Source: JAXJQF01 sp036311285
GTDB lineage: Bacteria > Pseudomonadota > Gammaproteobacteria > Enterobacterales > Succinivibrionaceae
Length of the DNA: 64,000 nt
NCBI GenBank assembly: GCA_036311285.1
Contig: JAXJQF010000006.1
Coordinates: 9,726-73,725, forward strand
Direction of reading: 5' to 3'
Shown: positions 18,510-27,703 of the stretch, piece by piece
How positions within the stretch are numbered: the stretch's first letter is position 1
Layout: each line of letters begins with the position of its first letter
Notes under the pieces: model-generated
Told to the model about the DNA's origin: nothing
What the model saw: only the letters and a program-made list of their open reading frames with translations
Database searches by the model: none
Position numbers and translations under genes: made by a program

Positions 18510-19361
18510 TTATACTGGTTGGTTTAAATATTCTAAACGAATTGATGCTTCATTATCTTTTCTTAAATGATTTAAAAGTTCTTCCATAACATTTTGTAAA
18601 TCCTCAAATAATCCATATGGACTATTTAGAATAATCATACCAGAACCATTCATACCAAATTCTTCTTGCTTTGAAACGTTAAGTTCAGCTAATAGAGTTG
18701 ATTGTATATTTAGTTTTTTAAACGAGTTAATGAATGTATAACTTTCGTTATTAGATGTACCTAATACAGGGTACCATATTGCATATACACCTTGCGGAAA
18801 TTTCTCAATAGCTTTTTTAACTAGTTTTACAATACCAGTGTAATCGGTTTTCATTTCATATGAAGGGTCTATCAAAATTAAACCACGTTTAATTTTGGGA
18901 GGAAGAAGGGCTAGCAAGCCTTCCTCTGCACTTCTATTATGCACATGCACGTTGTTAAAATAGTGCATGTTGTACTTTAAGTTTTTGTATTCAGTAGGAT
19001 GTAACTCAATTAAATGAATGTCATCTTCTTCATTACACATTTTTGCAGCGATATAAGGAGAACCTGGATAGGTTTCAAATTCTTTTTGAAAGTCATTAGT
19101 GTTCTGAATAGTTTCAAAATATTCAGGAATAAGCTTATTTAGGTTCTCAGATGTTATAACTTTTGAGATACCATCTGTAAATTCTTCAGTCTTTTGGCTC
19201 CAAACACTTTTTAAGGAGTAAATGCCTGCACCTGAGTGAGTGTCAATGTAGGTCATAGGTTTTTTCTTTTTGTGCAGATACTTTAAAATCATGCATAATA
19301 TACTGTGCTTTAGAACATCAGCATGATTACCTGCATGAAAACCATGTCTGTAACTTAACAT
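18510..19361 (-). CDS. rlmJ: 23S rRNA (adenine-2030-N6)-methyltransferase RlmJ
   Basis: SAM-dependent methyltransferase that modifies A2030 of 23S rRNA. The start at 19361 gives 283 residues beginning MLSYRHGFHAGNHADVLKH, the family N-terminus, with AGGAG 6 bp upstream; a longer frame starting at 19406 would overlap the upstream gene and is rejected. Motifs include YIDTHSGAGIY and the catalytic DPSYE (family DPPYE; here Ser replaces the second Pro). It lies 16 bp after the ABC-F gene and is likely co-transcribed with it. Confidence 0.93.
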   Translation of the reverse strand: MLSYRHGFHAGNHADVLKHSILCMILKYLHKKKKPMTYIDTHSGAGIYSLKSVWSQKTEEFTDGISKVITSENLNKLIPEYFETIQNTNDFQKEFETYPGSPYIAAKMCNEEDDIHLIELHPTEYKNLKYNMHYFNNVHVHNRSAEEGLLALLPPKIKRGLILIDPSYEMKTDYTGIVKLVKKAIEKFPQGVYAIWYPVLGTSNNESYTFINSFKKLNIQSTLLAELNVSKQEEFGMNGSGMIILNSPYGLFEDLQNVMEELLNHLRKDNEASIRLEYLNQPV

Positions 19362-19377
19362 AAAATCTCCTACTAAT

Positions 19378-21333
19378 TTAATTATTTTGTCTATTAAATT
19401 CGTCAACTAAGGTTTGTAGTTCATCGCTGTTTTCTAACCATTCTATTTCAATTTCTTCTAAATTTCCATTTATAGAATGTAACTCAATTGTTAACGAATT
19501 TAGCTTGTCTTTGTTTTCTGCATCGTAAATAGAACCGTCTGCAAGTAACTCTTCAATTTCTTTTTTACGAGCAGTAAGTTCCTCCATTTTTTTCTCAGCT
19601 TTAGTTATTTTATCCTTCAAAGGTTTAATACTTTGTCTAAATTCGGATTCAAGACGCTTTTGCTCTTTTGATTTGTAAGAACCATTGTTGTTCTTAGAAT
19701 TACTTTCAGCAGATGTACCAATTATAGCTTTGTTTTCTGCTTTTTTAGTTTCTTGTTCAAGCTTTGCTTGCTCTTCTAGGTATTTATTGTAGTCGTCTAA
19801 GTCTCCATTAAATTGAGATACAGATGAGTTTGCTACAATATAGAATTCGTCGGTTGTCGTTCTTAATAAATGTCTATCATGTGAAACAACAATTAATGTG
19901 CCTTTAAATGAAGATAAAGCTACGACAATTGCTTCACGCATTTGTATATCCAAATGGTTTGTAGGTTCGTCGAGTAATAGTAAATTTGGTTTTTGCCATA
20001 CTATTAAGGCTAAAACAAGTCTTGCTTTTTCTCCACCACTAAAGTGTTTTATTTCTTCAAGTGCTTTATCTCCACTAAAACCAAATCCACCTAAGAAAGA
20101 ACGCAACTCTTGTTCTTTTACATCTGGACTTAATCTTTGTAGATGTTGTAATGGAGAATCGGTTAATACTAGATATTCTAATTGATGTTGAGCAAAGTAG
20201 CCGATTTTTATTCCTTTGGCGAAGGTTATATTTCCATTTATAGGAGGAATTTCCCCTGCCAGTGTTTTTATGAAGGTTGATTTCCCTGCTCCGTTCTTAC
20301 CAAGTAAACCAATTCTTGCACCTGCGACAAGGTTTAGCTTGATACTATTTAATACAACATGGTCGCCATAGCCAGCATTTAAGTCTGACATGTTAACTAA
20401 ATGAGTTGGTAGTTCTTCGTTGTCAAAGAACTTAAATGAGAATGGAGAATCAACTTGAGCTAGAACGATTTGTTCCATTTTCTCCATGGCTTTTAATCTA
20501 CTTTGAGCTTGCTTTGCTTTTGAAGCTTTATATCTAAATCTTTCTACAAAAGCTCTCATATGGTTTAATTGGTTTTGTTGTTTTTCAAATAAGGCTTGTT
20601 CTAGAGCCATTCTTTGAGCTCTTTCTTTTTCAAAGCTGGAGTAGTTTCCGGTATATGAATTTAATTTTTTGTTCTCAATTTGAATGATATGAGTACATAT
20701 ATTGTCTAAAAAATCTCGGTCATGAGAGATAATAATTAAAGTACCAGTATATCTTTTTAGCCATCCTTCAAGCCAAATCACTGTATCTAAATCAAGGTGG
20801 TTTGTTGGTTCGTCAAGAAGCAGAAGGTCTGATGGACATATTAAGGCTTTTGCTAGATTTAAGCGCATTCTCCATCCACCTGAGAAGTTTTTAGTTGGTT
20901 GGTTGATTTCTTCTTTTGAAAAACCTAATCCAAATAATAACGCTTCAGCTCTAGATTTTATGGTATATGCTCCAGCATGTTCTAATTGTTCATGAATTGA
21001 TGCAAGTAGATTTCCATCATTGCTATGCTCAGCATCTTCAAGCTGCTTACAAAGGTCTCTATATCTTGTATCACCATCAATAATATAATCTAGTGCAGTT
21101 TGTTCAAGACCAGGGGTTTCTTGTTCAATAGAACTTATTAGCCAATTTTTGGGAATAGTAACTGAACCTTGTTCTAGGCTTAACTTATTTTTTAAAATAG
21201 CGAATAAAGTTGATTTTCCACAACCGTTTTTCCCAACTAATCCAACTCTTTTTTGTGGAAAAATGGTAGCAGATGCTTCACTTAGAAGAACGTTTGTTCC
21301 TCTCATTACTTCTATATTATTTATATATATCAT
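19378..21333 (-). CDS. yheS: ABC-F family ATPase, YheS-like
   Basis: Soluble ABC-F ATPase with two nucleotide-binding domains and no membrane helices; family members act on ribosomes. The first Walker A is GLVGKNGCGKST, with signature LSGG-type NFSGGWRMRL and Walker B LLLLDEPTNHLD. The second domain has GLLGKNGAGKST, HFSGGEKARL and LLLLDEPTNHLD. A charged linker with an arm joins them, and the C terminus is a Lys/Glu-rich coiled coil. ATG 21333 (MIYINNIEVMRG) aligns with E. coli YheS and is preferred to GTG 21351. It has 651 residues, close to YheS (637). The exact cellular role is unproven. Confidence 0.9.
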   Translation of the reverse strand: MIYINNIEVMRGTNVLLSEASATIFPQKRVGLVGKNGCGKSTLFAILKNKLSLEQGSVTIPKNWLISSIEQETPGLEQTALDYIIDGDTRYRDLCKQLEDAEHSNDGNLLASIHEQLEHAGAYTIKSRAEALLFGLGFSKEEINQPTKNFSGGWRMRLNLAKALICPSDLLLLDEPTNHLDLDTVIWLEGWLKRYTGTLIIISHDRDFLDNICTHIIQIENKKLNSYTGNYSSFEKERAQRMALEQALFEKQQNQLNHMRAFVERFRYKASKAKQAQSRLKAMEKMEQIVLAQVDSPFSFKFFDNEELPTHLVNMSDLNAGYGDHVVLNSIKLNLVAGARIGLLGKNGAGKSTFIKTLAGEIPPINGNITFAKGIKIGYFAQHQLEYLVLTDSPLQHLQRLSPDVKEQELRSFLGGFGFSGDKALEEIKHFSGGEKARLVLALIVWQKPNLLLLDEPTNHLDIQMREAIVVALSSFKGTLIVVSHDRHLLRTTTDEFYIVANSSVSQFNGDLDDYNKYLEEQAKLEQETKKAENKAIIGTSAESNSKNNNGSYKSKEQKRLESEFRQSIKPLKDKITKAEKKMEELTARKKEIEELLADGSIYDAENKDKLNSLTIELHSINGNLEEIEIEWLENSDELQTLVDEFNRQNN

Positions 21334-21368
21334 TTTGTATTTATAATTCACAACTTAAAACAGACTAT

Positions 21369-21374
21369 ATTATA
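21369..21374 (-). promoter_or_regulatory. Possible -10 element for the yheS-rlmJ unit
   Basis: TATAAT on the minus strand, 36 bp upstream of the chosen yheS start. No good -35 at the right distance was found, so confidence is low. Confidence 0.3.
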
Positions 21375-21440
21375 CAGAAAATTAGGTCAGATTGGTTTAT
21401 TTTGATATATAGGAAAAGTTTAGAAAGGGGGGTGATAAAA

Positions 21441-21500
21441 ATGAAGTATGTTGAGTGGTGTATATTGAGAGTAAATAAAGAACTTGTTGTTCTATTATAA
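21441..21500 (+). CDS. Candidate 19-residue small protein or leader peptide
   Basis: ATG preceded by a very strong ribosome site (GAAAGGGGGGTGATAAAA) encodes MKYVEWCILRVNKELVVLL. The stop codon overlaps the first bases of a perfect intrinsic terminator. No gene follows on this strand (pdxT converges), so this looks like a free-standing mini-gene or a short coding RNA rather than a leader. No homologue is recognised. The promoter is unclear; a weak TTCACA-N17-TTATAC lies upstream at 21347-21375. It could also be a non-coding RNA with a chance ORF. Confidence 0.4.
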   Translation: MKYVEWCILRVNKELVVLL

Positions 21501-21533
21501 AACTCCTTAGCTTTAACTAAGGAGTTTTAATTT
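21499..21533. terminator. Terminator between the mini-ORF and pdxT
   Basis: AAAACTCCTTAG (21499-21510) pairs perfectly with CTAAGGAGTTTT (21517-21528), with a T-rich tail on both strands. It can end the small plus-strand transcript and the pdxS-pdxT operon. Confidence 0.9.
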
Positions 21534-21547
21534 TAAAAGTAATTTTG

Positions 21548-22108
21548 TTAGATTAGTTTTATAAAATCTTCAAAAATACGTGTATCATTATCAAGCTCAG
21601 GATGAAATGATAATGCAAGTTGGTTTTTGAATCTTGCCGCAACGATGCGTTCATCTATTTTAGCAAGTATTTCAACATCTTTTGCACAAGCTTCAATATG
21701 AGGAGCTCTTATAAAGGTCATTGGAATTTTACCAAGACTTCCATATTCATGTTCTACATGAAAACTTCCTAATTGTCTTCCGTATGAATTTCTTTTTACA
21801 GTAATTGGCATAGTTTGAAGATGTGTTCGGTCGTCGTTAGATATTTTATCTGCAAGTAGAATCAAGCCTGCGCATGTTCCCATTACTGGCATTCCATTAC
21901 TTATCTGTGCTTTTAGGTTGTCGAACATATCCAAGTCTTTAATTAGTTTTCCTTGTACAGTGCTTTCGCCACCAGGAAGAATTAAAGCATCGTATGCTTT
22001 AAGTGTATCTGACTTTTGGCGCAGTTCGATAAAATCTATACCTAATTTATTAAGCATTTGCTCATGTTCAGCAAATGCTCCTTGCACAGCAAGAATTCCA
22101 ACTTTCAT
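21548..22108 (-). CDS. pdxT: PLP synthase glutaminase subunit PdxT
   Basis: Class I glutamine amidotransferase that releases ammonia from glutamine and channels it to PdxS for de novo pyridoxal 5'-phosphate synthesis. Its 186 residues carry the catalytic triad Cys79 (GTCAGL), His169 and Glu171 (SFHPEL), and the PGGEST oxyanion segment near residue 46. Its ATG overlaps the pdxS stop (TAATG), which fits fixed stoichiometry of the two subunits. Confidence 0.97.
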   Translation of the reverse strand: MKVGILAVQGAFAEHEQMLNKLGIDFIELRQKSDTLKAYDALILPGGESTVQGKLIKDLDMFDNLKAQISNGMPVMGTCAGLILLADKISNDDRTHLQTMPITVKRNSYGRQLGSFHVEHEYGSLGKIPMTFIRAPHIEACAKDVEILAKIDERIVAARFKNQLALSFHPELDNDTRIFEDFIKLI

Positions 22109-22983
22109 TATTTACCTCTTTCTGCCATTAACAGTTTGATTTCTTGTTCATTGATACCAACCATAGCTTCTCCAAGGTCTTCTGAAAGTTTTGCTATTAG
22201 TTTTGCATCTGTGTAATTTGTTACGGCTTGTACAATAGCTCTTGCTCTTTTTTCAGGATCACCTGATTTAAAAATTCCTGAACCAACGAATACACCTTCT
22301 GCTCCTAATTGCATCATTAATGCAGCATCAGCAGGAGTAGCAACACCACCAGCAGCGAAGTTAACAACAGGAAGTTTTCCATGTTCGTGAACGTAAAGAA
22401 CTAAATCATATGGAACTTGTAATTCTTTTGCTTTATTAAATAATTCGTCTTCACGCATTGAAGTAATTCTTGCAATTTCACTATTCATCATGCGCATATG
22501 ACTAACTGCTTGAACAATATCGCCTGTACCTGGTTCGCCTTTTGTTCTAATCATTGATGCACCTTCTGAGATGCGACGTAATGCTTCACCTAAGTCTTTT
22601 GCTCCACATACAAATGGAACTTTGAATTTGTTTTTATTTATATGATAGATGTTGTCAGCAGGTGTTAATACTTCGCTTTCGTCAATGTAATCGATTTCGA
22701 TTGCTTCTAAAATTTGAGCTTCTACAAAATGGCCAATTCTGCACTTCGCCATAACAGGAATTGATACAGCTTCTTGAATTCCTTGAATCATTTTAGGATC
22801 GCTCATTCTAGAAACTCCACCAGCAGCTCTTATGTCTGCCGGAATTCTTTCTAATGCCATAACGGCGCAAGCGCCTGCAGCTTCAGCGATTTTAGCTTGT
22901 TCTGGAGTTGTAACATCCATAATTACGCCGCCTTTTAACATTTGAGCAAGGTTTTTGTTTAATTCAAATCTTTCGTTATTCAT
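22108..22983 (-). CDS. pdxS: PLP synthase lyase subunit PdxS
   Basis: TIM-barrel lyase that combines ribose 5-phosphate, glyceraldehyde 3-phosphate and ammonia to form PLP. Its 291 residues include Asp23 (IMDV), the two catalytic lysines K80 (MAKCRIGH) and K148 (RTKGEPGTG), and the phosphate loop VGSGIF. It is divergent from a MocR-type regulator across a 163-bp gap with a palindrome, the usual PdxR-controlled layout. Many gammaproteobacteria use the PdxA/PdxJ route instead. Confidence 0.98.
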   Translation of the reverse strand: MNNERFELNKNLAQMLKGGVIMDVTTPEQAKIAEAAGACAVMALERIPADIRAAGGVSRMSDPKMIQGIQEAVSIPVMAKCRIGHFVEAQILEAIEIDYIDESEVLTPADNIYHINKNKFKVPFVCGAKDLGEALRRISEGASMIRTKGEPGTGDIVQAVSHMRMMNSEIARITSMREDELFNKAKELQVPYDLVLYVHEHGKLPVVNFAAGGVATPADAALMMQLGAEGVFVGSGIFKSGDPEKRARAIVQAVTNYTDAKLIAKLSEDLGEAMVGINEQEIKLLMAERGK

Positions 22984-23033
22984 AATTGGTCAATCTCGTA
23001 TTAAATAAAAACAGAATTTAAAATTTGTGTAGT

Positions 23034-23046
23034 GTCAATTATTGAC
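23034..23046. promoter_or_regulatory. Candidate PdxR operator palindrome
   Basis: GTCAATTATTGAC is a perfect 13-bp palindrome in the divergent gap between pdxS and the MocR regulator. The minus strand here also contains TTGACA, which could be part of the pdxS promoter. Assignment to PdxR is inference from position. Confidence 0.4.
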
Positions 23047-23146
23047 TAGACACGTTATATACGGATAAGTATAATTGCATCTGGATATATTTAAATATTC
23101 AAAACAAATATAATCAGAAAGGTCAGTTTGGCATGGAGTTGTGATA

Positions 23147-24580
23147 ATGCTTACATATTCTTTCTCTGATATAGGATCAGATTCTTTATATGAACATTTG
23201 TATAAATGTATTAGAAACGATATAACACAAGGGATTCTAAAACCAGGTGACAAACTACCATCTAAGCGAACTTTTGCAAAGAATCTGGGGATAAGTGTTA
23301 TTACTATTGAGAATGCTTATGACCAGTTAATCTCAGAGGGATACGTTTATTCTATTTGTAAAAAAGGATACTTTGTTGCTGACTTTTTAAAAAACATTAA
23401 GGTAAAGATTGAGGCTTCGCATCAATTAAATACAAGCATTCAAGAATCTGACCCTTTGTATATTGCTGATTTTGTTAGTAATAGAACCTTAAAGGAGTAT
23501 TTTCCTTTCACTATTTGGGCGAAAATATTAAGAGAATGTTTGCATGATTATCAAGATAAGGTGTTAGTTAATACACCAAGTGGAGGAGCCTTAGTTCTTA
23601 GAAAAGCAATTGCCAAACATTTGCATGATTTTAGAGGGATGAATGTTGATCCTGAACAAATAGTAGTTGGGACTGGTACAGAGTATTTATACGGTCAGAT
23701 TGTACAACTTTTAGGACATGACAAAATATATGGAGTAGAAGACCCTGGCTATTTTAAGATGGCTTCTGTTTATGAGGCTAATGGTGTAAAGGTTAAGTAT
23801 ATTAAAATGGATTCAGATGGTATTAGTGTAAAAGAACTTGAGAATGAAAATATCTCTGTAGCGCATATATCTCCATCTCATCAATTTCCAACAGGAGTTA
23901 TTACTTCGATAAGTAAAAGATATGAACTTTTAAGCTGGGCAGCAAAGGCTGATAATAGATATATTATTGAAGATGATTATGATAGTGAATTTAGAATGAT
24001 TGGTAGACCTATTCCATCTCTACAAAGTATTGATACTATTGAAAAGGTTATTTATCTAAATACCTTTTCAAAATCTATAACTCCAACGTTAAGAATCAGC
24101 TATATGGTTCTACCAAAGCAATTAGTGAACTTGTATTACAAAAAACTTTCATTTTATTCATGTCCGGTTACTACATTAATTCAAATTGCATTGGCAAGAT
24201 TTATTAGTGAAGGGTATTTTGAAAAGCATATTAATAGAATGCGAAATTATTATAAGAAGCAAAGAGATCTTTTAGTTAATTTGTTTAATGAAAGTGAAGT
24301 AAGAGACCGTGTAAAGATTTGTGAAGAGGATGCTGGACTTCATTTTGTTATACGATTAGATATCGAGATGCCAGATAAAGAGTTCGTGGATGTAATGTTA
24401 AGGAACAGTATTAGGCTTAGTGCTCTATCTGAATATTACTTTAATAATCAAAATAAATCGGAACATGCGTTTGTAATTAATTATTCATCATTAACTGTAG
24501 ACCAAATTAGAAAGGCTATAGATGTTATGACTAAGGTGATAGTGCAGTGTAAAAGTAAGAAAAAAATTAACAAAACATAG
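23147..24580 (+). CDS. pdxR: MocR/PdxR-type transcriptional regulator of PLP synthesis
   Basis: MocR-subfamily GntR regulator. The N-terminal winged helix (about residues 10-80; GDKLPSKRTFAKNLGISVITIENAY) is followed by an aminotransferase-like PLP-sensing domain with EDDYDSEFR and the lysine motif YLNTFSKSITPTLRISY. It has 477 residues from ATG 23147, which has a GGAG site 8 bp upstream; GTG 23141 is less likely. Its divergence from pdxS-pdxT supports a PdxR function, activating pdxST and repressing itself in response to PLP in known systems; here this is inferred. Confidence 0.85.
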   Translation: MLTYSFSDIGSDSLYEHLYKCIRNDITQGILKPGDKLPSKRTFAKNLGISVITIENAYDQLISEGYVYSICKKGYFVADFLKNIKVKIEASHQLNTSIQESDPLYIADFVSNRTLKEYFPFTIWAKILRECLHDYQDKVLVNTPSGGALVLRKAIAKHLHDFRGMNVDPEQIVVGTGTEYLYGQIVQLLGHDKIYGVEDPGYFKMASVYEANGVKVKYIKMDSDGISVKELENENISVAHISPSHQFPTGVITSISKRYELLSWAAKADNRYIIEDDYDSEFRMIGRPIPSLQSIDTIEKVIYLNTFSKSITPTLRISYMVLPKQLVNLYYKKLSFYSCPVTTLIQIALARFISEGYFEKHINRMRNYYKKQRDLLVNLFNESEVRDRVKICEEDAGLHFVIRLDIEMPDKEFVDVMLRNSIRLSALSEYYFNNQNKSEHAFVINYSSLTVDQIRKAIDVMTKVIVQCKSKKKINKT

Positions 24581-24681
24581 CTTGTTTAGTCTTCGTTTTT
24601 ATTTAAAATTTAAGACTTTTTTCAACTTTAAGTATAATATATAATGTGTTAGTTTTGTGTTTTCTAAAAGAGAGTAGGTTT

Positions 24682-25380
24682 ATGAAAATTTGTACAAATA
24701 CAGTAGTTACTGTTGATTTTGTGGTTACAGATGAAAAAGGCCAAGTATTAGATACTAATGGCGATGAATCAATGGAAATATTAATTGGTCATTCTCATAT
24801 TATTCCTGGTTTAGAAGATGCATTATTAGGAAAAGAAAAGGGTGATCGTGTTGATGTAATGATAGGCCCTGATAGAGGTTATGGTATGCCTGACCCTAGA
24901 TTGATTCAAACAATTGATAAAAGTTTGTTTGATGGTATGCCTTTAAATGTAGGTGATACATTTTTAGCAGACACAGAATTAGGTCAAAAACCAATTGTAG
25001 TTAAAGAAATTCATGAAGACCATGTTGTAGTTGATGGTAATCATCCATTAGCAGGCAAGACTTTAAAGTACATGGTTGATATCTTAGAAGTAAGAGATGC
25101 AACAGATTCAGAAGTAGAACATGGACATGTTCACGGTGCAGGAGGCTGTTGTGGTGGTCATCATGGACATGGTGGGTGCTGTGGTCGTCATAAGCATCAC
25201 GAACACCATGAAGAGCACGAATGTTGCTGTGGTGGACATCATGCTCATGATGAAGAACACGAATGCTGCTGTGGTCATCATGAACACGGTGAAGAACATG
25301 AATGCGGTTGTCATGAAGGCCACGAATGTACTTGTGGTAACGATTGTAAGTGTGATGATGAGTGTACTTGTAAAAAGTAA
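24682..25380 (+). CDS. slyD: SlyD FKBP-type peptidyl-prolyl isomerase with extended metal-binding tail
   Basis: Cytosolic prolyl isomerase, chaperone and nickel-binding protein. From ATG 24682 (GAGAGTAGG upstream; an earlier in-frame start at 24646 is unsupported) it has 232 residues. The FKBP core with inserted flap domain covers about 1-150 (DTNGDESMEILIGHSHIIPGLE; GPDRGYG). The C-terminal ~85 residues are almost entirely His, Cys, Glu and Gly: I count 22 His and 18 Cys, with the unit EEHECCCG present twice. E. coli SlyD is 196 residues. The tail should bind several Ni2+ or Zn2+ ions. Confidence 0.93.
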   Translation: MKICTNTVVTVDFVVTDEKGQVLDTNGDESMEILIGHSHIIPGLEDALLGKEKGDRVDVMIGPDRGYGMPDPRLIQTIDKSLFDGMPLNVGDTFLADTELGQKPIVVKEIHEDHVVVDGNHPLAGKTLKYMVDILEVRDATDSEVEHGHVHGAGGCCGGHHGHGGCCGRHKHHEHHEEHECCCGGHHAHDEEHECCCGHHEHGEEHECGCHEGHECTCGNDCKCDDECTCKK

Positions 25381-25426
25381 TTTAAATACAGTACAAATAT
25401 AAAATTAAATAAATTTAGATTAAATT

Positions 25427-25460
25427 AAAGACCAAGTGATTTTGCTCCTTGGTCTTTTGA
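25427..25460 (+). terminator. Terminator after slyD
   Basis: AAAGACCAAG (25427-25436) pairs with CTTGGTCTTT (25448-25457). The hairpin ends only 13 bp before the thiI start, so thiI either has read-through or an upstream promoter. Confidence 0.8.
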
Positions 25461-25470
25461 GTAAGAAAAA

Positions 25471-26973
25471 ATGAAATATATTATTAAATTTTTCCCTGAA
25501 ATGATTGTAAAAAGTAAATCTGTTAGACTTCATATGTCTAGAGTTTTACAAAGAAATATTCGAAATGTACTTACAAGACATTCAATCACAGTAAAAGTTC
25601 AGGATTGCTGGGATAAGTTAGTAGTAAGATTAGATGAAGAAAATACACCTTCTCAAATTGATCCAAAGGAAATCGCTAACTATTTAGTTAATATTCCAGG
25701 CATACAATCAATATTAGAGGTTGAAGAATACCAATATACTAGTATTCATGAAATTTACGAACACACTGCTAAAATTTATGGTTCTCAAATTGAGGGTAAA
25801 ACCTTTTGTGTTCGCGTAAAGAGAAAAGGAAATCAGGATTTTACATCTATAGATGTTGAAAAATATGTTGGAGGTGGCTTAAATCAACATTTTAAATCGA
25901 ATGGTGTAAGATTAAAGAATGCTGATATGACAATAAACTTAGAATTAGATTTTGATAAGCTATTCTTAGTTACTAATATTTATCAAGGTTTAGGTGGTTA
26001 TCCTTTATCAACTCAAGAAGATGTATTAAGTTTAATATCAGGTGGTTTTGATTCAGGAGTTTCAACATATAAGTTTATAAAGAGAGGGTGTAAGGTTCAT
26101 TATATCTTCTTCAACATGGGTGGGACTGCTCATGAAATTGGAGTTAAGCAGGAAAGTTTTTATCTTTGGGATAAATTTGGCTCATCTCATAAGGTTAAGT
26201 TTGTGACTGTTCCTTTTGAAGAAATGATAGGGGAAATATTAACTAAAACTGACCATAGCGTACGTGGTGTTATTTTAAAAAGAATGATGATGCGAGTTGC
26301 TTCAGTTGTAGCTAAGAGAATGGGGGTTAAAGCATTAGTTACTGGTGAAAGTATTGGTCAGGTATCAAGTCAGACCTTAACGAATTTATCTGTAATTGAT
26401 GGAGTTGCAGATGCAATGATTTTAAGACCGTTGATTGTAAGTGATAAGCAAGACATTATTGACGAAGCAAGAAAGATTGGTACTGTTCACTTTGCTGAAT
26501 CAATGCCTGAATATTGTGGTGTTATCTCTGATCGTCCAACTGTAAAAGCTGATGTAAATTTTGTTGAGGCTGAAGAAAGTAAGATTGATATGTCTTTAAT
26601 TGAAAAGCTTGCTGATTTATCTAAGTGGATGGATATTAGAGATATTCCAGAGGATACAAAACAAATTATTGGTGGCGATGTAGAGGCTGTTGAATTTGCT
26701 GCATCTAATGAAGTTGTTGTTGATATTCGTTCACAGGATGAAATCGATAAGAAAGAACTAGTTACAGATAAACCTCATTTAGAAATTCCATTCTTTAAGA
26801 TTGCATCAGTATTTAAGGATTTAGATAATACTAAGACTTACTTATTGTACTGTGATAAAGGTGTAATGAGTAAGATGCAAGCTATGTATCTAAGAGAACA
26901 AGGGTTCTTAAACGTTAAGGTTTATAGACCACGTGAAAAGAGTGTAGGCTGTGGATGTCTGTCTTGTAACTAA
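25471..26973 (+). CDS. thiI: tRNA 4-thiouridine sulfurtransferase ThiI with rhodanese domain
   Basis: Makes 4-thiouridine at tRNA position 8 and supplies sulfur for the thiamine thiazole. Its 500 residues contain a THUMP domain, the PP-loop SGGFDSGV (about 189), and a C-terminal rhodanese domain with the persulfide cysteine in YCDKG (about 460). The second essential cysteine lies in MPEYCGVIS (about 348). The protein ends in an extra cysteine cluster, VGCGCLSCN. Neighbours yajL and panE match the E. coli locus. No TPP riboswitch was seen. Confidence 0.97.
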   Translation: MKYIIKFFPEMIVKSKSVRLHMSRVLQRNIRNVLTRHSITVKVQDCWDKLVVRLDEENTPSQIDPKEIANYLVNIPGIQSILEVEEYQYTSIHEIYEHTAKIYGSQIEGKTFCVRVKRKGNQDFTSIDVEKYVGGGLNQHFKSNGVRLKNADMTINLELDFDKLFLVTNIYQGLGGYPLSTQEDVLSLISGGFDSGVSTYKFIKRGCKVHYIFFNMGGTAHEIGVKQESFYLWDKFGSSHKVKFVTVPFEEMIGEILTKTDHSVRGVILKRMMMRVASVVAKRMGVKALVTGESIGQVSSQTLTNLSVIDGVADAMILRPLIVSDKQDIIDEARKIGTVHFAESMPEYCGVISDRPTVKADVNFVEAEESKIDMSLIEKLADLSKWMDIRDIPEDTKQIIGGDVEAVEFAASNEVVVDIRSQDEIDKKELVTDKPHLEIPFFKIASVFKDLDNTKTYLLYCDKGVMSKMQAMYLREQGFLNVKVYRPREKSVGCGCLSCN

Positions 26974-26980
26974 TTAGAAC

Positions 26981-27013
26981 AAAAATAAGGTGCTTTGGTA
27001 GCACCTTATTTTT
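26981..27013. terminator. Bidirectional terminator between thiI and yajL
   Basis: A perfect 13-bp stem (26981-26993 with 27001-27013) has a 7-nt loop and T/A tracts on both sides. Confidence 0.92.
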
Positions 27014-27042
27014 ATTGTTTATTCTTTATAAAATTATTGTTT

Positions 27043-27603
27043 TTATTTAAGAAGCAAGTTTGTTGCAACTTTGTCTGCAGTATCTTGATCTTGAATCGTT
27101 GCAAGGATTTCTAAAGCAAATTCAATTGCAGTGCTTGGGCCTTTGGAAGTGATAATCTTGTGTTCTTTATCGTGAACCACTTTTGCATCTACAAAGTTTT
27201 CGATGTTATCACAGCATCCAGGATAACCAGTAGCTTTTACGTCTTTGGTAATAATGCTATGAGTTGCTAACACAAAACCGGGAGCTGCACAGATTGCAGC
27301 AATGTATTTGTTGTTTTGTTGTTGTTCCTTTAGTTTTTCAATCAAGTCCTTTGAATCTCTGCATACTAAAGAACCATTGTATCCACCAGGGATAATAATA
27401 ACGTCATATTCATTGTGTTTACATGAGTCGAAGTGTGTATGAGCAATGATAGTATTAATGTGAGCACATTTTATAGTTGTTGATTTATCGTCTGTAAGTG
27501 CTGCAATTGTAACGTCAACATTGCCTCTTTTTAATACATCTGATACTGCAACTGATTCGATATCTTCAGAACCATTTGCAATAACTAATAAAGCATTTGC
27601 CAT
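27043..27603 (-). CDS. yajL: DJ-1/PfpI family protein YajL
   Basis: Member of the DJ-1 superfamily, described as a redox-responsive chaperone and deglycase. Its 186 residues carry the nucleophile-elbow cysteine in AAICAAPGFVL (about residue 105), the glutamate in NGSEDIESV (about 15) and PGGYNGS. Placement between thiI and panE is as in E. coli, which supports YajL over other DJ-1 paralogues. Confidence 0.92.
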   Translation of the reverse strand: MANALLVIANGSEDIESVAVSDVLKRGNVDVTIAALTDDKSTTIKCAHINTIIAHTHFDSCKHNEYDVIIIPGGYNGSLVCRDSKDLIEKLKEQQQNNKYIAAICAAPGFVLATHSIITKDVKATGYPGCCDNIENFVDAKVVHDKEHKIITSKGPSTAIEFALEILATIQDQDTADKVATNLLLK

Positions 27604-27703
27604 GTTTATTCCTTTTATGATTTTGTGAAAATAATTTTGCTGATACTAAATATTGTTATGATAATTGATGTATAAAAAAAAACTTTGAGTTTTGTTTGAA
27701 TTC

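Noticed and set aside
25121..25402. 93-residue Met/Val-rich ORF overlapping slyD, and its reverse counterpart
   Set aside because: Frame shadows of the His/Cys repeat tail of SlyD.
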